DNA of 64,000 nucleotides, from contig NW_020312557.1 in the NCBI RefSeq assembly GCF_002999335.1, positions 62,001-126,000 on the forward strand, given 5' to 3'. This DNA comes from Cyclospora cayetanensis (taxonomy: Eukaryota; Apicomplexa; Conoidasida; Eucoccidiorida; Eimeriidae). This document shows positions 10,901-22,300 of this stretch, in pieces (within the stretch, counting starts at the first letter, position 1; every line of letters begins with the position of its first letter). The translations under genes and the position numbers were made by a program. Under the pieces are notes generated by a model. It did not search any database. It was not told the DNA's origin and worked only from the letters and a program-made list of their open reading frames with translations.

Positions 10901-12115
10901 CACAATGGGGGAAGGGATGATCGAGTGGTACTGTTGTCTGCGTGCTTGTCGGGCTACGGTTAAGCCAGTGTTACAGAGTGTGGTTAGGCTGCCGGCACCC
11001 TTTACGCTCAGCCGCGTCGAGGTGTATCTCCTCTTATGCAGTTTCCCTGGGTGCATGAACGACACTCGCCTTTACGGTGTGAGCGTTGATCTGTGTTTCC
11101 ATGTACACATTTGTGTTGTGTAGGCGAGTCCGTGGTGTTAATCATTTGTCTCTCGGTAGGAGGGGTTCTGCTAGTCGTGCTTGCAGCGTCCGTCTTCTTT
11201 TACAGGTGAGCAGGGAACAAAAGAGGCACAAGGAAAGATGTGATGCAACATGTAGAGAGACTGCAGTGTTCGTGTGTATTTTCAAATGTCTGTCAGCTTG
11301 TCTGTGGCGTCACCGTGTGTACTGTGCCGTGAAGGCGCGCTACCTGCCTCCCCTCTTATTGCATTGTTTTCCCTGTGTGCTGCATCATATCCTTGGCCTA
11401 TTTGCTCACCATCGGCCTCTTCACTGTGTCATCCTGTGCGTCTTTGCTGTGCATTTTGCTTTATAACTCGTGACCAGAAGACGCCAGCGAAAGCCACCAA
11501 TCACGAAGTCAGCTAGCGCGCAGTCCGAGTATCTTCAGGAGCAGGCTGTTGCTCCTAGGAAACCGAAAAGGCAATCGGATCTTGTGCAGCAGGCAGAGCC
11601 CTCCTTTTGGGGTAAGTGAAATCGTGACAGCTGCAGAGGCATCTAGGCGTATCGGTCGCTCCGCTGTCCTGTGGTATGGGGTGATGTCTTCGTGTGGATG
11701 CATGTATTGCACATGGAAGGGTGTCTTGGTAGCAGGAAGGGGGATGGAGAGCTCAGTGAAATCTTTTTTGAAGCGCCAAATGGCAGTGCTTTCTTGTAGA
11801 CTGCCACTTCTTCTTTGAGCATATAAGCGTTTAGGCAGAGGGCTGTGAGTCTGCGGCTTGCCTGTTTCCGCTGTGCACGTGCGCGTAATTGTGGACTAGA
11901 GCGAAATAACTTTAATAAGGCTTTCTCGTGAATGTAGCAGATGCCGAAAGAGCAGCTGTGATCCTTCTGGCAACTTGTATTTGCGTGCTGGAAGCCGATT
12001 TAGTACATACATACTCCGTAAAGCAAGGCACTCTGCGGTTCTTGTCTCAGAGGAGGCCGACGTGAACCCTGACGACGGCGAAGACACCGAGGTGGTTGTT
12101 GATCGGGATTACTGA
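7948..12115 (+). CDS. AMA1: apical membrane antigen 1 (AMA1)
   Basis: Microneme type I membrane protein that binds RON2 to form the moving junction during host-cell invasion. Exons: 7948-8197, 8745-9023, 9238-9531, 9847-10077, 10498-10776, 11124-11205, 11478-11611, 12051-12115. All introns are GT-AG; phases are 1,1,1,1,1,2,1. The product is 537 aa, close to other coccidian AMA1 proteins. Residues 1-31 are a signal peptide. Domain I follows (SGIYVDL, YREAAGLCP, NPLPGGFN, YRYPFVYD, LTWYCFEPKKS, GSSYVG), then domain II (VFGVWSNGVC, VERVASKEECW), then domain III. I count 16 ectodomain cysteines, the number expected for eight disulfides. The membrane helix is about residues 448-469 with an SVGG near its outer end, where the family is cut by rhomboid protease. 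The tail keeps QQAEPSFW and an acidic end. The ATG at 7927 is an alternative start seven codons upstream. Confidence 0.96.
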
Positions 12116-13720
12116 CGGGCTCCTTAACAACAGCGGACATCGAAAAGAGGGCAGTGCAAGAGCTTTGCCTGTCCTATAGGTGTTTGATTTAATGTACTAC
12201 AGTTTCTGTGATTTCTGTGTGCAACGTCTTCTGAGGAGCAATCATTTCAATCATCTTCAGAGTCTGCTTCATTCATGCAATTTCGTCGTCTCGCTCGGAT
12301 TCTGGTTTCTTTTTGTTCTTCTTTAGCTGCATGAATAAGCATGTATCTTCATATCTATTCATGATGAGATATATCTTGGCGCGGCATGTGCTTGCCACAT
12401 GTCTCCCTCTTTCCTTAGGATACTGCATATAGCTTTGTGTCGTTATGATATATTTCTGGGAAGTTTCACGGTCACAACAGGTATCTCTGCCAGTTCTGGA
12501 CAGAAGTAGTAGCAGCACGGACCAAATCGAATGCAGGGGCGCCGACAGGCAGGAAGATCGAGATGACCAATCTTCCAGTGGCGTGACAGCGTGCTGCGAG
12601 CCTGCAGAGCTGTGCCTTCCAGTGCTTCTGTGCCATGTGCTAGATCGGGTCTTGGGGATGGGTGTTCACTGGGCATAATCAGCATTTTTTGTGCCCAGCT
12701 TTTATGCTTTTCTGCAAGATAATTTTCCTAAGTGAAGGCAGCCACGCTAATGTGGGTGCTGTCGAACAAAGCTGGGAGAAATATCTCTTTCTCTCTTCTC
12801 TCATTGTCCCTTCTGCGTTGCTCTATTTCTGGTATCCCTCGCCTTGTTTAGGCGAGTGGCACCTCCTGCATGCCATTGCCAGTTGCTCTACTGAGAGGGC
12901 TTCCTTGCTCTGCTGACGCTCTTACACGGCACCCAAGAAGCACAGTCCCCCGTCTGTAAGGTGCAGCCACAGAGCCAGCAACAGGCGCAGGAAGGAATAG
13001 TGCAAGCCGGTTGCAGGAGTGCAAGGCGTTGAAACACGGCAAAAGGTTTAGTTAGGGGGGCCAGAGCTGATTTTTCTCTTCATTCGGCCGGTGTCTGCAT
13101 GGTACAGCCACGCGACACTGCCAATGCCCTACTGGGTTATGAAGTCTCCTTCAGCGCGTCTGTGGCGTTCCTCCTAACACGAATGACAGTTGTGATGAAG
13201 TACTGTAGTTCCGCAGCTCGCTTTTTGCATCGCTGCTCCTGCTGATGGATGATATTGTTTGTAGTAGCACTGTTGCTATTAAATTCAAGGGATATTATTC
13301 AGGAGCACATGGGAACAAATGCCCCCGCGCCAACGTAGATATAGAAGCAGGCAAAAGTGCCGTGAGGCCCTCTTGTTTTCACGGAGGAGTCCGGCCATTT
13401 TCCACCGTGGTGCCACTGTCTGAGTGGTGGGGGACGATTCTCTCCAAAGTAGAGTAGTAGCAGCACTGAAGTCCTCGCGGTCCACGGGCTTACTTTGCTC
13501 TAATTATGCGAAGCTCTTAGGCACGTAAAATTCACAGTTGCAGGGATGGTATTAACATATTTGAGGAGGAACGGGGAGATGTCTCGGTTGAGGAATTCAT
13601 GAACGAGCAAGCTTCACTCCTCGAAAGGATTGAGCCTTGATTGAAGCAAACAGAAGGAAGGGCTCTCGACAAGCATTCGCGTTTTCAGGGCGACACACAG
13701 CCCCTAAGTACTCTTCAGTC
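12116..13720. other. AMA1 downstream region, no gene
   Basis: I see no convincing open frame or splice-linked exons here. The stretch follows the AMA1 stop codon and leads to the LTR of the decayed retroelement. No family resemblance was found in translations of either strand. Confidence 0.5.
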
Positions 13721-14073
13721 GCTCCATAAGGTCTTGAGTCCACACGCAATACATGCTTGATACACACGTTGTGAGTGCTTTCAAAAGAACTTTGATCTTC
13801 TCCGACCGGGACCCCCACAGTTCTCCACATGAGAGGAGAGGCTAAGCCAAAGTGCATATAGCTGCACCCTCTAAACAGTCCGAGAATTCGCAGCTAGTTG
13901 CACATGGCATCAAACACCCATTTTACAGCTCTGTACCTTCTTGTACGGAGCCAAGAGCACTCTGCACTAAATAGGATACGAACACACAAGCCAATTAGTC
14001 GTTCCTTCTACAATACTAGCATCAATATAACCATTCTTGTAGAAAGTGTTTCAGTGTAGTTTAGCTTACTGCA
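13721..14073 (-). repeat. 3' LTR of the retroelement, copy A
   Basis: This repeat matches copy B across its length with many substitutions and small indels. Clear anchors are CTTGATAC near 13757, CATGAGAGGAGAGG near 13828, GCTGCACCCTCTAA near 13861, CAGCTAGTTGCACATGGCAT near 13891, GCACTCTGCACTAAATA near 13958 and GTTTAGCTTACTGCA at the end. It lies downstream of the integrase remnant in the element's reading direction, hence the 3' LTR. Exact ends are uncertain by tens of bases. Confidence 0.72.
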
Positions 14074-14889
14074 CACGCGCATTTTAAAGCACACGCTCTC
14101 GTTTTACGTACGTGTCCCTGAAGGCCACGTGCATGCAGAATAGCAGGTGTCCCCGCTCTATGCTCATGACCCCGCCATGCAGAAACACGAAAAGAGCGTC
14201 AATGACAAAAGCATTACTTCCGTCAACCTCGCAGAAAAAATGGAAGGGAAGAAACACATGCACTCTGAAATGACAGTATGCTCATCAACCTCAGGAGAGA
14301 TAGAGAAGAGAGATACGCAGTCCTAACGAACGAGAAACCAAGACATAACGACACCGGCGGTGAGATTGCTTTCATCAGGGTGCTAAAACGTGGGCGTTCC
14401 ACTATGTGAAAGCAGTAATCAAGTAGAATATGTAGAGGGAGGCAAAAGATACCCTACTTCAGCAATACCTCAGGAACTTGTAAGGAAAGGTGCATGCAAC
14501 GAGTCGATTTGAAGGACACAAAGACACACAGAGGAGGATGCACGGGAACTGGACCTTGAGGTGCCTGCACATAAACCCGATCGTGGAGGAAACACAGTAT
14601 CAACAAAAGCCAGGAGCATTTCAAGCAATGTTTACTGGCATAGATTACTGTTTCCAAAAGAGAAGCGGCCAGGAAGGACAGAAAAAGTATTCAAGGTAGT
14701 CGAGGAACACCGTCCATGGAGACTAGCGCTATAAATCAAACAGTACCCAAAATTATCCTGCCCCCAACGACGCTTAACAGTGCTCTTCCGTCGGCCACCA
14801 GGGCTTGCGATACCCACCCCCTTACCTAGAAGCTGTCGTCGAGTCTGTCACCAGCACTCCATAGTCCTAGAATCCAGCACCTCTACTAT

Positions 14890-15245
14890 TCCCTGTGAAT
14901 ACTAACTTTCCATATGCATCCTTTACCTTCCAATCTCACTTGCCTGCGCAGGAAAGCCCGCGAATAATCTGGGAAGTCTTGAATCCTTGTTGGAAAGCCA
15001 ATATTGATAGTTCTCTGAAGCCTCCAACTTTGGGGGAAATCAAGCCAGTGAGACAAAGCAGTGATTGTTGGTAGAATCACTAGTGCTCCTAGACCCACGT
15101 CCAGAAGTTTCTTTTCGTCACACTTTGATGCATTCCGGACAGCCTGCTGATCCACCAGGATCAAATATTCAGGCGCTAAACACGCAACCATCCATCGCTT
15201 TTTTAATAAATCCGTGCAATGCTCTTGTGTGTTTTGCCCATACAT
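14890..15245 (-). pseudogene. integrase C-terminal region remnant
   Basis: A minus-strand open frame holds residues resembling the part of Ty3/gypsy integrase after the catalytic core: a DVG..VLIPT-like stretch (LLDVGLGALVILPT), then WRLQRT followed by an IGF...RIQDFPDYSRAFL stretch, which aligns with the family pattern of KLQ, IGPF.I, AY.L.LP. It sits downstream of the core domain in the element. No intact chromodomain was found between here and the 3' LTR; a weak candidate lies around 14650-14820. Confidence 0.5.
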
Positions 15246-15539
15246 TCTCGCGCAAGAACGACACCTTCTTTAAATCCCTCCGCTGCCAAGGATGGTTGCT
15301 GACCAAAGACCACCAGGTCCAGGCATAGATCCGAAAGCAGCTTTTTAGTACAGACCTGGGATACGGGGGAGCATTAGGTCGACAAGTGTATCATTGTAAT
15401 ATGAGCCCACTCAGCACGCGGAAAACGTGAAGCTAACCACCTCGACTTTTGTGATCATAAAGTTGCGAATACGGAGAAGCGTGCGTTTGAAGCGCTTTGT
15501 CTGTTTACCTGCATGGGTATTTTCACAGTGGTCAGACCA

Positions 15540-16190
15540 TGGTCGATATGTGGGCAGGGGTTAGCAGGGCACGCCATAGTGCATTAGCGAAGGTCTGATA
15601 CCTGTTCGTAACGATACTGGCAGAAAATTCGTGAAGCTTCCAGGCATGGCGTAAGAGTAAACAGGCGACTTGCTTAGCTGTTACAGAGCTAGAGAAAGGG
15701 ATGAAATGGGAATACTTGCCGAGTTTGTGGGCAGCGACATGGATGCTATTCCAACCACCCCCCTCCTGTAAGATAGTCATTGGGCAGGTCAATTTGAATC
15801 CTTTGAAAAGCAAGGCAGCTCAGGCTAAATTTAGTAAAATCTAGGGTTCCTAGCCGCTGACACTCTGGGTATGCCAAGGCATACCCCTCGGCCGCAGGAC
15901 GCATCCTGAGCCACAAGAACGATCCTGAGCTTCCACTCTGGAGTGAGTCCTGCCACAGTCTAAAAGAATCTGATAGAGTGGTTTGCGCAGAATAGCACTG
16001 TGAAGCACAGTCGGGATGTGCAAGTAATGAAGGCCCTGCTCCAATTTGAGCCACAGTAGGCCGCTCACAAAGTGGTGGTACTTCATCTTTTTGCCATTCT
16101 GAATTTTGGCAACGATAAGGAGATGCCTGTGTGTTGAAACCAAGACACTTATATACTTTTGAGTCAGACCGTGACCCATTACAGACAAGG
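15540..16190 (-). pseudogene. integrase core remnant
   Basis: Two adjoining minus-strand frames carry the integrase. The 15746-16288 frame contains a patch like the zinc-binding approach (YPECQRLGTLDFTK, matching the family H..P..GHLG..KT pattern with the histidine and glycine lost). The 15532-15813 frame holds the best match in the element: KLGKYSHFIPFSSSVTAKQV, then RHAWKLHEFSASIVTNRY. This is the region leading to the second catalytic Asp, normally followed by RDP. Here the SDRDP-like motif reads TNRYQ, so the catalytic aspartate is lost. Stops and frameshifts confirm a pseudogene. Confidence 0.75.
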
Positions 16191-16224
16191 GCGGATGTGT
16201 TGTTTGGTGATAAGTTGCTGGGGA

Positions 16225-16700
16225 GTCGGGAGAGCACGTCCTTCACTGATGAATCGTACTGCGGGACGCGCCCGAGGCACTGGACCACTTCACGACTATC
16301 AAAGACTCAAACACTTATCGTAAGGTACCGCATAAACAGGTGGTTGTCTCGGACGTTAAAATGAAGCCCACATAAAGAGTGCCGGCATTCTTTTCACGCC
16401 CTACCTCATCACACTGAGTTTCTCTTCCTGCACTGGTGAGCGCTGCGTGGTCTCGGTGGAACGATCAGAAGAATAAGCAGTAATTTGACGTTCTGGAAAG
16501 CCCATAGCTCGTTGAAAGAGTCTTGGGCTCAGTACTACGTAGCCCGCATTGCTGGTCAGGAAGAAATGACGCTCATGATCAGAAAATGCAAGTAGTGGAG
16601 TTGTCGGGCTGCCAAGCGGCGTCCCCCCTGCGATATCAGCCCCTCCATCCAGGTCGTAGACTGCGGTTTCGTAGAGTAGATTAGTCAAAAAAACATTCAC
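16225..16700 (-). pseudogene. RNase H domain remnant
   Basis: A minus-strand frame reads PLLAFSDHERHFFLTSNAGY, then RLFQRAMGFPERQITAYSSD, then QRSPVQEEKLSVMR. This follows the Ty3/gypsy RNase H pattern of P.L...D..+.F.L.TDAS...GAVL.Q....ERPI.Y.S+.L...E..Y...E+E.LA. Downstream, near 16230-16360 with frame changes, come FNVRDNHLFMRYL and KDVLSRLP, matching the family F.V.TDH.SL.YL and ADALSR. The TDAS catalytic aspartate reads TSNAG and is lost. A stop and frameshifts split the domain. Confidence 0.82.
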
Positions 16701-17289
16701 CCGAACAAACGTAGGAATGAAGTACTGGTGACGATTTGTATGCCGATATAAGTTTGGAAGGGCCTTGTATCGACTTGACCGTCTGATTTTTTCGGACCTC
16801 CCTCAATTATTGCAGCCTGAACACAGATTTACAGATGCACAATTGTTCTCATGAGAGCGAAAATCTGCGTGCCTTCACTCGTCAGGTCCCCCCGCGCTTG
16901 CAGTTTTGGATCAAAAAGACCCAAGCAGATGCTTTGTTATGGAGCTTTCTGGGCTGCTTCAATTCGAGTGTCCCCTAATATCTTTTTTTTGTTCACATCA
17001 GACTGTGAACAAGGGCCAGCTGACACAGCACCGATATCCACAGGTTATGGATCCCGACATAATTTACCCGTTTCGGTCGAATACGCATGAGTTACGCCCA
17101 CTTGGCTCTAAAACTCTCGGGTTTTCCATCGTCTGTAAGCCCTTAACCGGTTGACTGAATAATGTCCAGGTTACTGGCCACCCTGCTACCACTTGATGTT
17201 GCACTTCGGGTAGACTTGAGCTGGACCACTGACAAAGCGGCTACTCAATTACGTGATGGCTTTTAAATGCCAAGGTTTACTATTTCCCG

Positions 17290-17700
17290 ACATCCAGATC
17301 TATAGATAGATTACCCTGCTTCGGCTTTCTTAGCCTAGCCAGAGCTTGATTTTGAGCCGTTATGGGCGGAAAAAGCTGATTCAGGGCTCCTAAGAAGGCT
17401 TGAACCGTAGCAGTTCCGTAGGGGTACCGCTATGAAAGTGGTTATCGCGAAATACACTTGCATCTCGGAGCACTCAATTCTGGTAATCTCAGAGTACTAA
17501 CGAGGTACACCGCCAACCGGGTGACCAAATTTCCGAGTACGTGCCCATCCTTTAAATCGTCATCTATTTCCGATCTGCGCAACCTTATCGGCACATCCAC
17601 AAACCTATTATCAGGTGACAGATCGTGCATTTCTACCAGCTGTGGAACAACTGAGTCAACATTAACTTCAAGGATGGCCTCTGCGCCCCTACAGGCGTTG
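17290..17700 (-). pseudogene. reverse-transcriptase N-terminal remnant
   Basis: A minus-strand frame reads VDVPIRLRRSEIDDDLKDGH, the pattern that precedes the fingers of Ty3/gypsy RT (P..Y+L...E...L...I...L..G). About 100 bases further, in another frame, is YPYGTATVQAFLGALNQLFP, resembling the conserved PFGL..AP.TFQ..MN.+ region. The roughly 90 residues that should separate them are missing, so RT carries an internal deletion. The YxDD motif could not be found with confidence between here and RNase H. Confidence 0.55.
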
Positions 17701-17894
17701 TGTCATCGGCAACTTTTATAGACAGAGGGCTATTTCTCAGTCTGTTGGCAAGAAAAGCCAAATTTTCCGGGGCCAAAATAAGTTGCTTGAAGCCGTGGAA
17801 CTATTTTGCGGAAACCCGTTACCTAAAGGTGTCATGAGCCACTGGTAAAGAGGGGAACAGTCGCGTAAATTCCTGCGGCGCTACCAACTATAAC

Positions 17895-18245
17895 GGTCCA
17901 TCTGAGGTCTCCGTAGAGAGGTACTTCATTTCAGACTCGATACAAACAAAATCGTTGCACGCTTTTCCAAAGCGCTTTCTCTATCCCATGCCTGCTTCCC
18001 TAGAGTTCCCAGCAGGAGGGGAGAGGAACAAGTATGATGAGCGTAGCTGCGCCCTCTAAGCATTCCGAGCTATCATAGCTAGTTGTGCTTGGCATCTAGC
18101 TCACATGGACACAGCGTTGACTCTTTAAGCATCAGGCTAACAGTACTCTGCATAAAAATAAGGTATTCGAACAGAGACACCAACTGCTCAAATCTTCACA
18201 CATAAGTAGTATAGTAGGTGTTCAAGTGTGGCTTAGCCCGCTACA
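17895..18245 (-). repeat. 5' LTR of the retroelement, copy B
   Basis: Partner of the repeat at 13721-14073. Anchors include CAGACTCGATACAAAC near 17932, CAGCAGGAGGGGAGAGG near 18010, GTAGCTGCGCCCTCTAAG near 18043, CATAGCTAGTTGTGCTTGGC near 18075 and AGTACTCTGCATAAAAATA near 18143. It ends in CA at 18245 like copies A, C and D. It lies upstream of the RT remnant in the minus orientation, hence the 5' LTR. Confidence 0.72.
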
Positions 18246-19309
18246 CTGAGGGGCCACTCCCCTACCCGCACGGTGTTAAAATACGGTTACGCCTTGGCAA
18301 AATTCCTGTCTCGCAAGGGCAGCCAGATTAATCAGCGCGCGGAGGAGGAAGGCAAGCAACAGCAGGGGCTGCGATATGGATCTGGCAGGGCAGCTGGGTG
18401 TTCGCGGGTTGCGATATGTGCTCTGCCTCTAGATAGCCACAATATACTCACCATGCTGCCAGAGCTTTGCATTTGGAGGCGGTCCCCTCCCTGAATGCAT
18501 CTCACAAACCCCTTCGTCGGCATGCACATAGACAGCTGCCCGGTATTCAGACGCGTTCTATGGAAACGGAGAGGATTAGGAGCTGAAGAGTTCACCTTTC
18601 AATGAGTTCCCTGACGACAATGCCTCAGGTACTCCCGTATGTGCTGGTGTATGTACAGACACAGCCGTATGGGCAGCAGGCAGCTAGGGGAATACAGCGT
18701 AAAAGGGGTTGACGGCAGGGAACAACGCAATTGGCTAGGTTCGGGCGCCTGAGCCACACAAGCACGCCTTTTGCGCTAGGAATGATACTCGACCACCAAC
18801 CGTGTATCTGGGATGTGCGCACTGTATGAAGTGTGTGTTCGTTCATGCGCTTCGTCTGTAACAAATCGGCGTGCGAGCGGTTTGGGGTTTTCTGTACGAA
18901 AAGTTCCGGGTTTTAGTGTTGATCTGGCAAAGGAAGCTGAAGTGTCAGAGAAGAAGAGTATATTTCTAAGAAGCCTTCGTTGAAGGGCAATCTAATACTG
19001 GAAGACCATGGAGGTACCGACAAAAGTAATCCCGAGCAGGTATATCACCAGACCCTCACCACCGTACCGTCTCCTCCCGCCCCCTCCCCTCGAGACCCCT
19101 ATCCCCAAATCATTAATTTTTGACCCCCTTGCCCTTCAAATACTTGAATCTCCCTTCTTAATCGGGGCGTAGTGAGATTCCGCCTTTTCACGCCGGGAAG
19201 CGTGAAGACAACCCCTTCGCTCCCTCCCTGCGGCGCCTCCCCTCGAGTCCCCCTTCCTCGCCTCCGGGGGCTTGCGGAGCAGTAACCCCTCGCCTCCTGC
19301 AGCCATCGG
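18246..19309. other. intergenic, MATE gene upstream region
   Basis: No gene is recognised here. It lies between the 5' LTR and the first ATG of the MATE open frame at 19310. A C/T-rich stretch at about 19050-19110 just upstream may belong to the promoter or 5' untranslated region. Minus-strand open frames at 19099-19696 are shadows of the plus-strand coding sequence. Confidence 0.45.
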
Positions 19310-22300
19310 GTGTACACATGTCGCAAAATGCCACACGGAGGAGGCGCTAGGTCTCGGCGGCAGGCTGCCCACAGGCAAGAAAGGGGCGACCAGGGAAGGG
19401 GGGTCTACGGAAGGGGCCCCCTCCCCAGCAACCCCGAGAGCGCCCGCAAGCAGCAGGCGCGCGCACAAGTGGCAGAGCGACGCACTCACACAGAAGACGA
19501 CGCCGCGCCAGCTAGCGCTCCGGAGGCACTGGCTCAAAAGCCTCCATCGGGGAATGCGGATGCAGTGCCAGAAGGCCTTGGGGTTCTGCACGCGCCCCTG
19601 AAAGAGCATCTCCGACGGGGACAGCAGGAGCGCAACAACCAGCTGTCCAGACACAGCACGCTCGAGGACTTCCCGTGCAGGGATAGCAAGGATCAAGCGG
19701 CAGCAACGGGAGCCTCGGCGGCGGCAGCCGCGCCAGAAACACCCGCCTCCACAGCTGCAGCCGCACCAGCGGCGGTAAGAAGAGCTTCAGAAAGTTCCCC
19801 TCACAGCCTCCTTGAACACCTTACAGCGACTTCCGAACCAAGGACGGCGGCATGTGCGGAGGATGTTCAAGGGCCGCTTGCCTCGCCGCGCTACGTCCCC
19901 CCCTTGCACTGGCCTCCCTCGGAGGGCCCCCCTCCCTCTTCAGCGCCGCCGCCTCCAAGCGACGTCTGGGCGATTTCCGCCGAGCACGCTGTTGCGGCTG
20001 AAGCGGCACGCGCCTTCATCAGCAGCAGTGGGGACCCCTGCGTGCAGGCTTCAAGCCTCGTCTTGAGGGGCGCTGGGGTCAGCGGCGGCGGGGGTGCAAA
20101 GAGGCGGCTGGCAGGCGCATGCACGGGGGGGGCGAAGCTGCAATACCAGGAAGGGCTTGCTCAGAAGAGCGCGTTACTGCCAACAGGCCATATATGGGGT
20201 ATCGTCCTCTCAGTGTTGCTCACGTGGCTTCAGGATCCACTGCTGTCTCTTCTCGCCTCGGCAGCCGCGGCTCGGCTAAAAGAGGGGGCGCCCTTGGCTG
20301 TGGTTGCAGTAGGAGCTGGTGGACAGGTTCCCGATGGTCTCTGTCTTCTCCTGGCTGCCCTAGGCCTCGCGGTGGGGGCTTTGTGCAGCCGTGCAGGGGG
20401 GCGACATGCACGGGGAAAAGACGCGCTTGCGTCCACTGTCAAGGGTGTGGACGCTGAAGGGGCTTATGAAGGACGCGAAGGCCGTAGGCAGGCGGTGGCA
20501 CTGGCACCGGCGCTTCGCGTGGCTGCGGTTGGCGCGTGGATTGCGAGTGCGTAGTTCGAAAGCTTCGAACAAATTAAGCAGAGAGCTGTGATTCGGACGG
20601 AAAGCTGACGCACGTCCCAGCTCAAAGACAGAGGCGTTGGGGGGGGAGTGTCACACGGTTCTCAAGTGTGCCTTTGGGGTGCTTATGTGTGTATGTATAT
20701 ATACGTATGTGTGTAGGTATGTGTATGTACGTGTATGTATATGTATCTGTGTGTATGTGTATGTGTGTGTATGTGTATGTACGTCTATGTATATGTATGT
20801 GTTTATATATGGATGTGTATGTGTGCATATATGTCTGTGTATATGTGTGTCTGTGTATGTATGTGTATGTATGTATATGTGTGTCTGTGTATATGTGGGT
20901 CTGTGTATGTATGTATGTGTATGTGTATGTATGTATATGTATGTGTGTATGTTTATATATGGATGTGTATGTGTGCATGTATGTGTGTGTATATGTGTGT
21001 CTGCGTATATGTGTGTCTGTGTATGTATGTGTATGTATGTATATGTATGTATGTATACGTATGTGTATGTATGTGTGTGCCTGTGTTTGGCTGCAGCCGG
21101 CGTGGGGGTGATGTTGGCGGCGGCCGTGTATGCTGGCAGCGCTTCGATTCTGTCGTTCTTTTTGAGTATTCGGGGAGTGGGTGCAGCGGCGGGCTCACCA
21201 GCGGCTGACGAAATGCGCCTGCAGCAAGAGACGCTGTCTCTGGCTGTCGAGGTTTTACGGCTGCGCTGTGTCTCGCTTCCGAGCTGTCTTGTTGCCTTGA
21301 CGGCCAAGGCAGCCCTGCTGACGCTCAGAGATCCATCCCCGCAGATTGCGACGCTGGCATCTGCGGCAGTGGCGGCGCCTCTCTTTTTCATGTATGCCGC
21401 GCGTGGCGCTGCCACTGCTGCAGCTGCGCCTTTGGAAGCGGCCAGAGCTTTTGTTTCTGCCGCGGCATTAACCGTTGTGGCCGTGCAAGTTGCTTCCGCG
21501 GCAGCGCTGCTGGTGCGCCTAGGAACACTGGCGGCTGCCAGCTCCCCGAGCCACCAGCAGAAGGAATACCATCGCATGCACGGTTTCCTGCAGCGTCTGC
21601 AGACCGTCTGGCAGCTCTATCGGCCGCCGCTCCCCTCCGAGGTGCTCCCTTTCGCTCCCTTCGTGCTGCCCGTCTTGACGCAGTGTTGTGTCAGGTAAGC
21701 AGCAGGCGATGAGCGAGGCGCTGCTACGCAGCAGGGCCGCCGCCATTGTCGCCATAGAACCGACAGGTCCAGAGCAAGCTGCAACACGCCTGGTCTCGGG
21801 GTGGGGAGGCGCAAAGACACGCTCCAGACGCATCCACACACGTTGGCAGCAGGCCTGTAGGGTGCCTTGAGAGAGAGCGAGGGAGGGAGATGGGGTGGCA
21901 GATGTGTCGGGGGAGCGGGGTAGGAGGCAAGAGGGGGGTACGCGGGGATAGTTGATTGTTCCAGTTGGGTTTTGGTTAGAAGTCGGCCTGGTACATAGCC
22001 GGTATTCGCGAAAAAATATCCTTTCTAGCCTCTAGAGCTCTGCTTTCTCTTGAAGGTGTGTGTTTTGTGTGCTTCTTGCTGTTTTTCATAGGCTAGTACT
22101 GTACTCTTCCATGACGAAGGCTGCCTCCTTGCAGGGTCCTAAGGCCATGGCCGCCCATCAAGTGAGCACGGATCCACGCATAGCGCTTGATAAGGCTTCA
22201 GAATGCCACATACACACACGCACACTCACACATAACCCCCAGGACACAGAGGGTGCTGTATTAAGCGCCAGGCTAGAACATGGATGGCTGCTGCGGCGTG

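Larger units (their letters stand above)
13721..18245 (-). mobile_element. decayed Ty3/gypsy (chromovirus-like) LTR retrotransposon
   Basis: Two direct repeats of about 355 bp (13721-14073 and 17895-18245) flank remnants of a Ty3/gypsy pol gene on the minus strand. From the 5' LTR side (high coordinates) the order is: region before reverse transcriptase plus an RT scrap, RNase H, integrase, integrase C-terminal region. RT-RNase H-integrase is the Ty3/gypsy order, not the Ty1/copia order. Stops and frameshifts break every domain and much of RT seems deleted, so the copy is dead. gag and protease were not recognised, nor was a clear chromodomain, so 'chromovirus-like' rests on the overall look of RNase H and integrase. 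The two LTRs have diverged strongly, suggesting an old insertion between AMA1 and the MATE gene. Target-site duplications could not be located. Confidence 0.8.

Noticed and set aside
16131..16364. Plus-strand frame containing SDRDPLQT and LLGSRESTSF, looking like an integrase catalytic region
   Set aside because: RNase H, integrase and RT relics all read coherently on the minus strand in the proper order. The plus-strand resemblance is short, has no neighbouring integrase features, and overlaps the minus-strand RNase H-to-integrase stretch, so it is a coincidence.
20637..21111. Cys/Val/Tyr-rich open frames over the GT repeat
   Set aside because: They are translations of a microsatellite inside MATE intron 1; the flanking donor (20547) and acceptor (21096) join the true exons in phase.
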